The notes below the pieces were generated by a model, which was not told where the DNA came from, searched no databases, and saw nothing but the letters and a program-made list of their open reading frames with translations. From contig BLLK01000062.1 of assembly GCA_021927905.1 (NCBI GenBank), positions 2,232,001 to 2,296,000 on the forward strand: a stretch of DNA of 64,000 nucleotides, read 5' to 3'. The stretch is from Chaetoceros tenuissimus. Lineage: Eukaryota; Bacillariophyta; Thalassiosirophyceae; Chaetocerotales; Chaetocerotaceae. Positions 1-9,016 of this stretch are shown in pieces. The position numbers and the translations under genes were made by a program. The first letter of the stretch is position 1, and the number at the start of each line of letters is the position of its first letter.

Positions 1-1798
1 TTATCCAATTCCTCATCTCTAACATCTCGAACTAAAAAGATCAGGTCAAATCTGGACAAAATAGTTGTCATCAAATCAATGTTCTCACTAGCTGACTTGA
101 GCTCGTCATATCGACCAAAAACTGGATTCGCAGCAGCGAGTACTGAACTTCTACTGTTCAATACTGTAGTGATTCCAGCCTTTGCCACAGAAATAGTCTG
201 CTGTTCCATTGCCTCGTGAATAGCTACTCTATCAGCCGGTCTCATTTTGTCGAACTCATCAATTGCTACAATGCCACCATCTGCTAGAACCATAGCTCCT
301 CCTTCAAGATAAAACTCTCCCCTCTGATCCTTCACAACAGAAGCCGTTAAACCTGCAGCACTTGATCCCTTTCCAGAGGTGTAGACCCCAACAGGTGCTA
401 CACGGGTTGTATACTTCAGAAACTGACTCTTTGCCATACTTGGATCACCAAGAAGCAAAACATTGATATCTCCACGAAGTCTCATTCCATCTGGAAGACG
501 CTTTCTCGACCCAGAAAATAATTGACAAGTGATGGCTTTCTTTATATCATAAGTGTAAGATCCCGAAATAGAAGGGGCGATGGATCTAGATAGAATTTCA
601 TATACATCTGATCGTCTGGCCAGCATTCGAAATGCTTCTTCTTCTCTTGGAGTAAAGGTCACATGATCACCCGCACCTTGGTCTTTCTGCATTCCAAGGA
701 CACGAAGGTAAACAGTTTTAACAGATGTTCCATTTCTACCACCACTTGAATTGAACAAGCTTACTATAGCCAAGATACTAACCCTTGTTCCAGGTGGTGC
801 TTTATCAACGACGCCACGTTCTACAGCCAGCAACACACTTCTTGGCATCTCTCCAGTTGGAACGACCTCAGGCGCTTCTTGAAGCTTCAAAGTTTGGTGA
901 TCAACAAAGTGACAATCATCTGGTACAACCGCATAAGGAGTAGGTCCACAATCATCAGGTTGAGCACCCATACATCTCTGTGGAAGTGGAATGGCACCAA
1001 ATGGACCAGAAGTGGCACGAACAGAATGAGCATGTTGGCAACGTGAACAACGAAGATGTATTTTTGTCGCACGCGAACGAACTTTCGATGCAGAAATTAC
1101 AATTCCTGTGCATCTAACAAGAGTATTAAGATGCATAGATTGAATGGATCGAAGTGGAGTTGGTGTCATATTTCCACGAAGTAATATTTGAATGGAACTC
1201 CCATGAAACATATCTTCATTTTGCCTCTGACTGTTATCATTTTCCTCTTGCCCTTCTGCATTTTGTGTTAATCCTTGTTCAGGAACATCATTCTCTTCTG
1301 CTTGTTGATCATTTCGGTTTTTACGAATAATTGTGTTGAGAGCATCAACTGCGGCTGTTTCAAAGACAGGCATTACCAATGCAGGCTGACGAAGAATCAG
1401 ATCTAACAAAGTGATGTCATATTCTCCAAGATGAGCCAAGTCGACATGTATAGCTGCTTTATTGTCGATAACTTTCTTTGATAAGTTTGTTGTATTTCCA
1501 TCTCCCGAAGTTCGTTGATGCATTCGAAGAAGCCTTTCACGGTATAAATACCTTTGCTTTTGACGATAATTTCCTATGAAAGTACAATCAGATGAGCATC
1601 GAAGAAATTAAATAATAGCTACTGTTAAGTATATCCTCGTCTTTACTTACTTAGGAACTCTCTAAAATGCCTCTTTACTGCTGGTAAATTAACATCATCA
1701 TTGTTGTCATCATTGTCAGCAACTACTTCAGCTGCATCTCCTCGATCCGATTCCAGATTCTGATAGGAGTAGTAAATGCGATCTTCGTCGTAGTCCAT
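1..1798 (-). CDS. MCM5: MCM5 replicative helicase subunit, copy A (partial)
   Basis: This is the N-terminal part and most of the AAA+ region of MCM5, running off the left edge of the window. Exons are complement(1..1573) and complement(1651..1798). The intron 1574-1650 (77 bp) has a GTAAGT donor and TAG acceptor. The splice joins FREFL to RNYRQ, the conserved MCM5 N-terminal stretch. The frame stays open: differences from copy B (13175-14972) are substitutions only, for example S to R near 1224 and Q to E near 1754. It includes the zinc-binding region and the Walker A-like GDPSMAKS. MCM5 is part of the MCM2-7 helicase loaded at origins. Whether this copy continues intact beyond the window cannot be seen. 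Confidence 0.9.
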
Positions 1799-1960
1799 TA
1801 TGTTTCTACCAATACTATTGATCTAATCTAAGTCAAGGAAAGTTGAGATGAGCTGTAGAATGCACAAGAAGTTGTAATAGATGGATACACTATTTCTTGC
1901 ACATAGTATTATTCAATAGCATTTCATCAACTGTGTACGGTACTTCTTCACTACAAAAAA

Positions 1961-1970
1961 ATGGCGCCAT
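1961..1970. promoter_or_regulatory. E2F-like GGCGCC palindrome upstream of MCM5 copy A
   Basis: A perfect 10-bp palindrome atggcgccat lies in an A/T context about 160 bp upstream of the MCM5 start codon, in the divergent 441-bp spacer (1799-2239) shared with the gene at 2240. MCM genes are classical E2F/DP targets, with consensus close to TTTSGCGC. The site is conserved in copy B at 15133-15142. The match is approximate and the function is inferred. Confidence 0.4.
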
Positions 1971-2239
1971 TTTGTCTCAACTATTTTGGTCATATTCATT
2001 TTTCAAAAAAGCAAGAGAGAAAGGAAAGGGAACGAAAGAAAAAGAGAGTGAAAACATGTTCATGTACTCGTATGTACGCATGTACTACACAGTACATACG
2101 TACAAACTCAGATCTCCTCTTCCACTGTTCAACCTCTCTCTCAGAAAAGATTTCATGTTGAAAAACATCAACTCAAATGATAATAATGTGCGTTTAGGTA
2201 ATTTGTTTGCTCTGAGTCCACCATCAACACAATAGAAGT

Positions 2240-2940
2240 ATGAAATTCTTTAGATACGCAACGTTTGCGATGATGGCAAGCTATGCACCATTCAGCGGTG
2301 CTTTCTCTGTTTCCTCCAATAAAAGTTCACTTTCTCAAAAGACAACTTCGAGTCTCTCTGCAATGAATGACAGTGATAGAAGATCATTTCTCTCTAAATC
2401 CGTGGCATCAATTGCTGTTGGTACTGTTTTTGGAACATCTGTAGTGGATCCGCAAGTAGCAAATGCCATTCCAGGAGTAACAGTTGCAGAGTTTGAGACG
2501 ATTCTGAAAACATCTGCAAAATCAGTTGCACTCGTAGAATTCAGCGGATCAAAATCTGAAAATGCTGTTGTGACTTTGATCGATTCAACAAAGTTCATCA
2601 TCACTGATCTTTTTGAGAGTAGTACAGATCCACGTTCTCCTCTTAAGCTAATTGCAACTTGTAGATCATATGGTGTGGTAAGATTTATATGAACAGCTCT
2701 TACATTCACATTATTTAAAAGTTCATACATCTCTCATCTTTGTTATTACTATAGCCTACCAAGAATGTTGGTCTTGAGGAAGCTGTATTATCTCTTTCCA
2801 GTTCAGGATCTAAGAAGAAAAAAGTTTACATGAATGAAAGAGTGAGAAAGGCTGCAGAATTGGAAAGGGAGAAGAAGGAGCGAATGGAACAGGATGAAAG
2901 AGACAGACTAGCAGAATTGGAAAAACAACAAGGATTATAG
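2240..2940 (+). CDS. Predicted thylakoid-lumen protein, 207 aa (copy A)
   Basis: Two exons, 2240..2677 and 2755..2940, are separated by a 77-bp GTAAGA..TAG intron in phase 0. The N-terminus looks like a tripartite plastid address. A hydrophobic signal peptide ends in SGAF (diatom 'AF'-type cleavage motif), followed by a Ser/Thr/Lys-rich transit stretch. Then comes a twin-arginine segment (SDRRSFLSK, a hydrophobic run, and an ANA cleavage site near residue 76). The mature part is about 130 residues: a small globular region, then a highly charged C-terminal helix rich in Lys and Glu. I do not recognise the family. By targeting logic it would be a Tat-imported thylakoid-lumen protein. It is divergent from MCM5. 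The copy at 15409 differs by one residue in exon 1 (A to V at residue 16). Confidence 0.75.
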
Positions 2941-3105
2941 AAAATGTATACCATATGGAATGATAAATGATTCATTAGAAAATTATAATGAGAGTGTGAT
3001 CAGATAATAAAGATATGGTGAGATGAAGTATTAGGTAGTATAGCTCTTCTTGTTTTAGACTTCTAGACTTCTATAATAATTGATGTCCAAAGATATTCCT
3101 TGTAT

Positions 3106-3873
3106 TTACTTCTCAATAGACTTCATCTTGACAACGTCTACAACAGCTTTGAAACTAAATGGTTCATTAGCAGCCATTTCAGCCAATACCTTGCGGTTCA
3201 ATTTGATACCTTGTTCTCCGTCCTCGTTCATAGTTGCCATTCCATTGATAAATCTAGAGTAGCTAATGCCATGTTGCCTGACGCCTGCATTGATTCTTTC
3301 AATCCATAGTTTTCTATAGTTTCTTCTCTTTACCTTGCGGTCACGATAACTATATTGGAGACCTTTCTCTACCCTACGAATTGCAGCACGAAATGTGCGA
3401 TTTGCACGCCCACGGTAACCCTTTGCCATTTTAATGATTCTTTTATGTTTCTTGGATGCAAAAGTACGCTTTTGACTTATTGTAGGAGAAGCAAGACCGA
3501 TAGATGAATCTACTGTACTAGGCGATGAGGATACAGTAAGTTTGCTGAACATGGACAGTAATGGGTTGGAAATATTTTTTGATTGAGCCTTTACGTCACG
3601 AAATGGAAGTGTGCTCATGTATCTTTGACTTGATAGCAACGAAGATCCAAACAGAGGTGATGAAAAATTCACATTCATTGATGATGAAACAGGTGGCGTA
3701 GTTGTAATAGATGCTGCATCATTTGTAATATCCATGCTTTGTTTGTTCTCAGTGTTTGCAGTTGCAGTTGCACTGCTGCTAGCTCTTGTAAGGTGTGAAG
3801 ATGCAGCAGTTCTCGATGACGAAACCGTGCAACGGCGCGCCATTAGGGACGCTAGAGAATTCACGTTGATCAT
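3106..3873 (-). CDS. MRPL20: Mitochondrial ribosomal protein bL20m (copy A)
   Basis: A single-exon 255-residue protein. The C-terminal 115 residues are unmistakable bL20: MAKGYRGRANRTFRAAIRR, then YSYRDRKVKRRNYRKLWI and SYSRFINGM. bL20 binds 23S-type rRNA and is needed for large-subunit assembly. The roughly 130-residue N-terminal extension begins MINVNSLASLMARR, is rich in Ser, Arg and Thr and lacks early acidic residues, which fits a mitochondrial presequence plus linker; a plastid destination is less likely because no signal peptide is visible. It is convergent with the 207-aa gene (166 bp apart). Copy B differs by a few substitutions. Confidence 0.93.
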   Translation of the reverse strand: MINVNSLASLMARRCTVSSSRTAASSHLTRASSSATATANTENKQSMDITNDAASITTTPPVSSSMNVNFSSPLFGSSLLSSQRYMSTLPFRDVKAQSKNISNPLLSMFSKLTVSSSPSTVDSSIGLASPTISQKRTFASKKHKRIIKMAKGYRGRANRTFRAAIRRVEKGLQYSYRDRKVKRRNYRKLWIERINAGVRQHGISYSRFINGMATMNEDGEQGIKLNRKVLAEMAANEPFSFKAVVDVVKMKSIEK

Positions 3874-4571
3874 AGCGCTTTCAGATAGATCAAAAAGAAG
3901 GAAGTGATGCTTAAGTGGTGTTTGTTTACTTGCACTATTGAATGAACAAAACTGTTTCAGTTTTGATCTCTACAGGGCGAGGGACGAGGGGTCCGCAAAG
4001 CATCGGGTACAACTACCTACTTGATACGGTTGAAAGAATTAGAGTACCCTCGTAAAACCAGGTAAAACCTCTAGAGTACGAGTTAAAACAGAAAAAATTT
4101 ACTTCAGACAATGATGCATGGATTAATATCAATCATTGCGAATTATGCTAAAGAGAAAACATGGTAATTTTAATCATTTTAAAATATTATTATCACGATT
4201 GACCTCGAAGTTGACGTCGATACTTTCCTAATTTCTGTATGTAATTCTAGTTGGTGAAAGGATTTTTCCAGTTTTCCTTCTCTCCTTTTCTAACTTTTTC
4301 AACATAAATTATCTGGAGTAATTGGCGTATCTACATAGTTCATATCATTTAATAATAATAAAAAAATATATTTACGTATGTAAATGATTCAATGCTTAAT
4401 ATTGACTTCATTCTATATAATACTGCCAATTGTAGTCACTTCATTTTCTACTCAATCCATTGAATTTATGCTTGAAGTTTGCGGAACTTTATCATCATAA
4501 TTTGACACGATTTCAAATCCAAGATCCGAAAGGATCGCAAAACATTCTCAAGTCCGATCCCATCCCAATAT
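3874..4571. other. Non-coding spacer of the duplicated segment (copy A)
   Basis: About 700 bp lie between bL20 and the NDUFB4 remnant. No credible ORF, tRNA or transposon ends are seen. It matches 17043-17743 with scattered substitutions and small indels, including a short sequence change at 3972-3980 and another at about 4047, so it is a neutral clock for dating the duplication. Confidence 0.6.
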
Positions 4572-4725
4572 TTAGCACATATCCTTGTATCTTCTTCCTC
4601 CGGTCTTTTCAAGTTCACTTCTAGTCACAGCATAAACAGTGTATGGAAATACAATTCCCAAGAAAAGAATAGATGGAATTGTTTTTCCACTTGCACGGAA
4701 TGACTTTTCTGTAATTTCACGACGT
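4572..4725 (-). pseudogene. Truncated NDUFB4-like complex I gene at the duplication breakpoint
   Basis: This 154-bp remnant is nearly identical to the last 51 codons of the intact gene at 17744-17983. It ends abruptly at 4725. In its own frame an in-frame TAA follows immediately upstream of the junction and there is no start codon. It is therefore a 5'-truncated pseudogene left by the duplication event. The ORF at 4625-5446 runs through it in a different frame. Confidence 0.85.
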
Positions 4726-5446
4726 TTTTAGGATCTTTGTGTCCACGTCTCAAGTAGCAATCGAAAACAAGCGTGAGGCTACCCTTTTCCCCTGTTTCCA
4801 TTTTGTTTGTGTACTCATGACAAATTGCATGATGGGCAAGTTTCCTATCTTTTCCATGTTTGTCAGTTCCAAATGGATACCGACCACTGCCTTCACCATC
4901 CATAAAACAGAGACTAAACGAACCAACTCTAAAATATAGCCAGTTCTCTTCCGAAGTAAAACCAAAACCAAGATGCTTTGGGAAATCACCAAACGTTGCC
5001 ATCATTCGAAAATCAGGAAAGCGTACACCTTGTCCATTATCATTGTGCCTTTTAGAATGACCATTGACCATGGGAAAAACTTTGATACAGTAACAGATTT
5101 TCGCTAGAGCTAAAAGGAGTGGCCTCAGGAACCGGAACAAAATCAAAATCTTTCCAAAGTTTAGGGGCTCTGTTGGTCTATCTGGCTGATTGTCCGGATC
5201 ACCATCTTGAAACATGAATCTACCAGTGCCTACTTGTAGATGGTTGAAAACATGGAGCCACATGGCTGGCATAATTTGTTTCTCCCATAGCTTGGAATTG
5301 AATGACAAAATTGCAGCAAGACCAATAGAAGCGAAAACAAGCTTCCCGTCGTTGAACATTCCATCGACGATCTCAAACGTTTCGTCAGCACTAGTACATG
5401 GTATCAAGGTAGATAGCACACTAATCAATAGAAGAAACTTTATCAT
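4625..5446 (-). CDS. Orphan secreted or membrane ORF ending in duplicated DNA (273 aa)
   Basis: The ORF starts at ATG 5446 with a clear signal peptide (MIKFLLLISVLSTLIPCTSA, cleavage near residue 20). It has a hydrophobic segment near residues 30-46 and another near 100-125. The middle is soluble and aromatic-rich, with Asp/Gly-rich stretches. I do not recognise the family. The last ~33 codons (below 4725) read through the NDUFB4 remnant out of frame, so the C-terminus is a by-product of the duplication junction. The original gene probably had a different end, either now lost or reached by an unseen splice. It is real as an ORF; functional status is uncertain. Confidence 0.5.
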   Translation of the reverse strand: MIKFLLLISVLSTLIPCTSADETFEIVDGMFNDGKLVFASIGLAAILSFNSKLWEKQIMPAMWLHVFNHLQVGTGRFMFQDGDPDNQPDRPTEPLNFGKILILFRFLRPLLLALAKICYCIKVFPMVNGHSKRHNDNGQGVRFPDFRMMATFGDFPKHLGFGFTSEENWLYFRVGSFSLCFMDGEGSGRYPFGTDKHGKDRKLAHHAICHEYTNKMETGEKGSLTLVFDCYLRRGHKDPKNVVKLQKSHSVQVEKQFHLFFSWELYFHTLFML

Positions 5447-5618
5447 TATTACTTTCCGCTAGAATTGCTACTTTTGATAGAACAATAAAGGCATTGGGAT
5501 GAAGGAGTGAGTGTTTCGACTACTAATAGAATTTGATTTTTCGGGTAACAAAATGCTCTAGGCTATTTTGACATTTGTCCAAATGGGATTGAAGTTCTTT
5601 TCGCTTCCTTTTGTTCCT

Positions 5619-5628
5619 TTGGCGCCAA
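5619..5628. promoter_or_regulatory. Perfect E2F-type palindrome TTGGCGCCAA
   Basis: The sequence reads tttggcgccaa, a full match to the palindromic E2F/DP consensus. It lies about 165 bp upstream of the start codon at 5790 and about 175 bp upstream of the divergent ORF start at 5446. The 343-bp spacer 5447-5789 otherwise shows nothing distinctive. Cell-cycle control of the 862-aa gene is an inference. Confidence 0.45.
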
Positions 5629-5789
5629 TTGACTAAAAAGGAGCTACCTACTATACTTTTACAGTAGAATCAAAAGAGGTACACACTAGTATCTCTACTG
5701 AACCAATTGGTAGAACTAAAAATCTACATTCGATTCCTTCATTGAAACCCCTCTCTTTTCGAAGTACTAAAATAGCGAATCAAATTATA

Positions 5790-8378
5790 ATGATTTGGTG
5801 GAATCGTACACCAGCGGCAAAGCCATTTCCAACTCAAAATGCAGATCCTGACGACCCCGACGCTGTCCTCAAAGAACTAATGGAACAAACATTGAAATCC
5901 AAACCAATTGGAGAAATGCTATCTGAAGAACTGGATAGAGTAGAGCAAAGCCTTGTGAATGAGAAAGGTAATGTCATCAGCTACAACGCTAGAAGCGAAA
6001 GAGACTGGAAAATGAACGCTCAAATCGTTGCAAAGGCAGATGCTTTCAAAGACAACTTTGATAGAAACTATAACGTAGCTTTAGAAACGTCCAAGAATTA
6101 TGAAATAGTTGAAGAAGTAGTTGAAGAGGTTACGAGTTCTACACCTACTCCTGAAAATTCAAATTCACTTTTGAAGGTGATTCGGTTTCCCGGAAAAGCA
6201 ATCAAGGCAATCAAACTTGGAGTTGCAACAGTTCTTCATCGTGCTGAGTGTAATGTTACTCTGTTTCAAGGAAGCTCTAAAGCACTATTTGATCTTCAGC
6301 AGGTCTCGTTTGCGACTGCAAGAGATACACGTCATTCAAGTTCAAGCTCAAGTTCAAGAGATTCACGTCAAACAAGTTCAAATGCAATCAAAGATGAATT
6401 TACTTCTAATCTCTACTACGACAACAAGGAATTGTTTGACAATGGAGGAGTCAGTATTGAGAAGTATATTGAATTCATTGAAGAAGCTGGCTTCGATGAA
6501 AGTTGGATGACAGGGAGTGCATTACGTAAGAGGATTCAAAAATTCAGCAATGTTACATACACATCTGACAAACGTAGTGAGATTGCTAGAAAAATTAATG
6601 GATTAGACATCGGAGAGTATAAACTCATTAAGGAAAAAGGTGGAGACAAAGCAGAAGAGTATTCAAAGGCAATCATTCGTTTGTTATACCTTCATCTTGA
6701 CGATATTCGGAGAATGAAAACCATTTCTTGTTTAGGATCCTTTGAAGAAATTGTTATAGCTTTGGAGACCATGAACAATAAGGAGTTTGTAGAGGAGATG
6801 TTCTGTAGACTTGATGGTTCGTCCTACACCCCCAGAAAACAAGCAAGTCAGAACAATATTTGGAAACTTTTGGCAAGTATAATCAGCATGAATACAAATA
6901 TCAACAAAAACTGCCAAATCGAACTAGCTGCTAAAAAATTCAAGATTGTTGACGAATTCCCAACCGAAGACTCACGTAAGGCAATGAAAGTCAAAATCGA
7001 ATTGGCGAAAGCAAGAGATCTTCCTATTTTTGATTACAGGACAGCTGGTGTCTTTCGAGTTTTACTTCCTCTTCCGGATTCGAAATTGAAGCATTTCCAA
7101 ATTTACTTGGCTATTGGAAAGTGCGAGAATTATTACATGTTCAAGGTTGTTGGATCAATAACTTTCAATGATGCTTTTGGAAGCCTGACTAAATTTTATA
7201 AGTTATTCAAAGACGAAGAAGAAGCAAAGACGATCTGTGAAGCTTTCAATAACACAAGGATCCTGCCAACTGCGCTTCGCCATTGTAAGTTGGGAAGCAC
7301 TTTAAAAGAACTTTTACGTGGAAAACTTCAAGTCGTAAGAGGTCATGTTGAGAGGGCAATTAAATATGAAGATATGAAAATGAAGAAGAGAAAGGATGAG
7401 ATCACTACTTTGTCTACCCTAGATATGCGTTCACCAGATACAAACGAAGAAAAGAAACCTGCACCTGCTACTAGTCCTTCACCATCGACCATAATTGTTG
7501 CCAATGGATCTGACATCTCTACTACTACTGCAGCCAGTAGCCAGTCTATCAAGAGAGAGACTTCTTCTGACAATGCTGATAGTGAGATGGCGCATTTGTC
7601 TGCTACTAAACCTTCACCATCAACTATCATTGTTGCCAACGGATCTGACATCTCTACGACTACTGCAGCCAGTAGCCAGTCTATCAAGAGAGAGACTTCT
7701 TCTGACAGTGCTAGTGAGATGGCGCAAACTTTAGTATGTCCTGATTGGGTTGACCCAAATGTATTGATTCAGTTGCCTCCAGATACGCAGCAAGAAATTA
7801 TGAACGAATCACTACCAAAAGATGAAAAGATCAATCTTCGTGGCAATTCTTCGGATGAAGAGGTAATCAATCTCTGCGAAACTTCTGATGAAGAAGAAGA
7901 TGCAAAACCTGCTGCTGAAAGCAGAAATGACAGAAAGAGATCAATTGCAAACAAGGAGGTAATCAATCTCTACAACACTTCCTATGATGAGGAAGATACA
8001 AAACCTGCTGCTGAAAGCAGAAACGACAGAAAGAGATCAATCACAAATGGTGCTATGCCGAGCACAAAGAGAAACATGTTCAATAGTCCTAGATTCAGTC
8101 GACCAAGATCCAATATCGTTACAAAGCAAAAGAAGGAACTTGAAGAGACAATATCTGATACAAATCAGATCCAGTATATTTGTGAACTTCTGAATATTAC
8201 TTTCGCTGATGGTAAACAAAAAGCTACATCACTTTTGATTAGGAAACTTGCGGGACTCTCGAAAGATGAACTAGTGTTCAAATTCAATGAAGTTTTCAAA
8301 GAAGAAGTACTTCCTGATGACAAATCCTACGTTGAGACACTCAATGCCATTTTGAACTTTTTGGCGAATCATGAGTAG
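5790..8378 (+). CDS. Orphan 862-aa protein with duplicated SUMO-site and SIM-like motifs
   Basis: Start chosen at ATG 5790 (MIWWN); the frame is open to 5742 but only with a TTG. The N-terminal ~550 residues are helical and of unknown family, with a Ser-rich linker near residues 185-210. The C-terminal part is low-complexity and contains two tandem duplications. A 45-residue unit carries IKRE twice (K588 and K633), matching the SUMO consensus hydrophobic-K-x-E. A 32-residue unit carries VINL followed by an acidic Ser/Glu/Asp run twice (V692-L695, V724-L727), matching SUMO-interacting motifs. A compact helical segment of ~85 residues closes the protein. Basic RNDRKRS patches could act as nuclear signals. 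It is single exon, with an E2F-type palindrome upstream. A nuclear SUMO-linked role is plausible but inferred; no enzymatic motif is seen. Confidence 0.8.
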   Translation: MIWWNRTPAAKPFPTQNADPDDPDAVLKELMEQTLKSKPIGEMLSEELDRVEQSLVNEKGNVISYNARSERDWKMNAQIVAKADAFKDNFDRNYNVALETSKNYEIVEEVVEEVTSSTPTPENSNSLLKVIRFPGKAIKAIKLGVATVLHRAECNVTLFQGSSKALFDLQQVSFATARDTRHSSSSSSSRDSRQTSSNAIKDEFTSNLYYDNKELFDNGGVSIEKYIEFIEEAGFDESWMTGSALRKRIQKFSNVTYTSDKRSEIARKINGLDIGEYKLIKEKGGDKAEEYSKAIIRLLYLHLDDIRRMKTISCLGSFEEIVIALETMNNKEFVEEMFCRLDGSSYTPRKQASQNNIWKLLASIISMNTNINKNCQIELAAKKFKIVDEFPTEDSRKAMKVKIELAKARDLPIFDYRTAGVFRVLLPLPDSKLKHFQIYLAIGKCENYYMFKVVGSITFNDAFGSLTKFYKLFKDEEEAKTICEAFNNTRILPTALRHCKLGSTLKELLRGKLQVVRGHVERAIKYEDMKMKKRKDEITTLSTLDMRSPDTNEEKKPAPATSPSPSTIIVANGSDISTTTAASSQSIKRETSSDNADSEMAHLSATKPSPSTIIVANGSDISTTTAASSQSIKRETSSDSASEMAQTLVCPDWVDPNVLIQLPPDTQQEIMNESLPKDEKINLRGNSSDEEVINLCETSDEEEDAKPAAESRNDRKRSIANKEVINLYNTSYDEEDTKPAAESRNDRKRSITNGAMPSTKRNMFNSPRFSRPRSNIVTKQKKELEETISDTNQIQYICELLNITFADGKQKATSLLIRKLAGLSKDELVFKFNEVFKEEVLPDDKSYVETLNAILNFLANHE
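7465..7734 (+). repeat. In-frame tandem repeat, two ~135-bp units
   Basis: Units start at 7465 and 7600 (period 135 bp, 45 codons). The second lacks one codon near its end and has a few substitutions. Both encode the Ser/Thr-rich IKRE-containing segment of the 862-aa protein. The high identity implies a recent duplication with the reading frame preserved. Confidence 0.9.
7854..8045 (+). repeat. In-frame tandem repeat, two 96-bp units
   Basis: Units 7854-7949 and 7950-8045 (32 codons each) encode the VINL-acidic-PAAESRNDRKRS block twice. The second half of each unit is almost identical; the acidic part has diverged more. Confidence 0.88.
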
Positions 8379-8462
8379 TCACTCCTGGTTATAGATTTAT
8401 AGTATCTAGTCATCAAATGTTGATAACAATCTAATATTTTTTAGATTATGTACGAGTATAGT

Positions 8463-8639
8463 CATAAAAATATAACAATTCGTTGTCACCGTCGTCGTTG
8501 TCAATCGCTCCTACACTGCTATGATGTCAATACATCGATGTGTCAATTACTCGTTCAATCGCTCCTACCAACCATGCACAAATACCCATTCTAGAAGAGT
8601 CAAATCAGCTGCAAGCAAGAATGCAGGCCAATAGCATGA
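8463..8639. repeat. Perfect 177-bp direct repeat, copy 1
   Basis: Identical base for base to 8779-8955 (offset 316). It contains a smaller internal repeat (tcaatcgctcctac twice). The 139 bp between copies are unrelated. No target-site duplications, TIRs or LTR hallmarks were found. Short ORFs inside are not convincing. Confidence 0.92.
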
Positions 8640-8778
8640 ATCATTTGTTTGGTTTAATTCCTACAACACATTTATCAGTGAAACACTTAGCAGCATCTCC
8701 AACAAGTCTAGGGTTATTCAATAAATTAGCTGTCATCACTGGCTTGAATACATTCGACTCGAACTGACCCTGTGCTCC

Positions 8779-8955
8779 CATAAAAATATAACAATTCGTT
8801 GTCACCGTCGTCGTTGTCAATCGCTCCTACACTGCTATGATGTCAATACATCGATGTGTCAATTACTCGTTCAATCGCTCCTACCAACCATGCACAAATA
8901 CCCATTCTAGAAGAGTCAAATCAGCTGCAAGCAAGAATGCAGGCCAATAGCATGA
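8779..8955. repeat. Perfect 177-bp direct repeat, copy 2
   Basis: Second copy of the repeat at 8463-8639, followed by unrelated sequence. The pair lies in a 1.5-kb gene-free stretch (8379-9916) between the 862-aa gene and the dioxygenase gene. Confidence 0.92.
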
Positions 8956-8974
8956 CAAAAAAGGTCTGCTTTGT

Positions 8975-9016
8975 CATCATCATCATCATCATCGTTGTCG
9001 TTGTCGTCGTCGTCGT
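8975..9016. repeat. CAT/CGT trinucleotide microsatellite
   Basis: Six catcat-type units run into gttgtc and cgtcgt units over about 42 bp, just after the second 177-bp repeat. The rest of 9017-9916 holds no gene I can support. Confidence 0.8.

Larger units (their letters stand above)
1..4725. repeat. Segmental duplication, copy A
   Basis: Positions 1-4725 match 13175-17897 in the same orientation. The offset is 13174 through the MCM5 exons, 13169 through the next two genes and 13172 at the far end, so only small intergenic indels separate the copies. Copy A is cut at the window edge inside MCM5. Its right end is sharp: after the shared bases at 4721-4725 the sequence becomes unrelated, in the middle of the NDUFB4-like gene. 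Positions 1-1097 are identical to copy B by line-by-line comparison. About a dozen substitutions then fall within 1098-1800. It may be a real segmental duplication or a haplotype-assembly artefact. Confidence 0.95.

Noticed and set aside
2335-2730. Minus-strand 131-aa ORF opposite the lumen-protein gene (and its twin at 15504-15899)
   Set aside because: Antisense shadow of a well-supported spliced gene; no motifs.
7343-7687. Minus-strand ORF with a repeated hydrophobic motif
   Set aside because: The repetition is just the antisense reading of the tandem repeat at 7465-7734 in the 862-aa gene.
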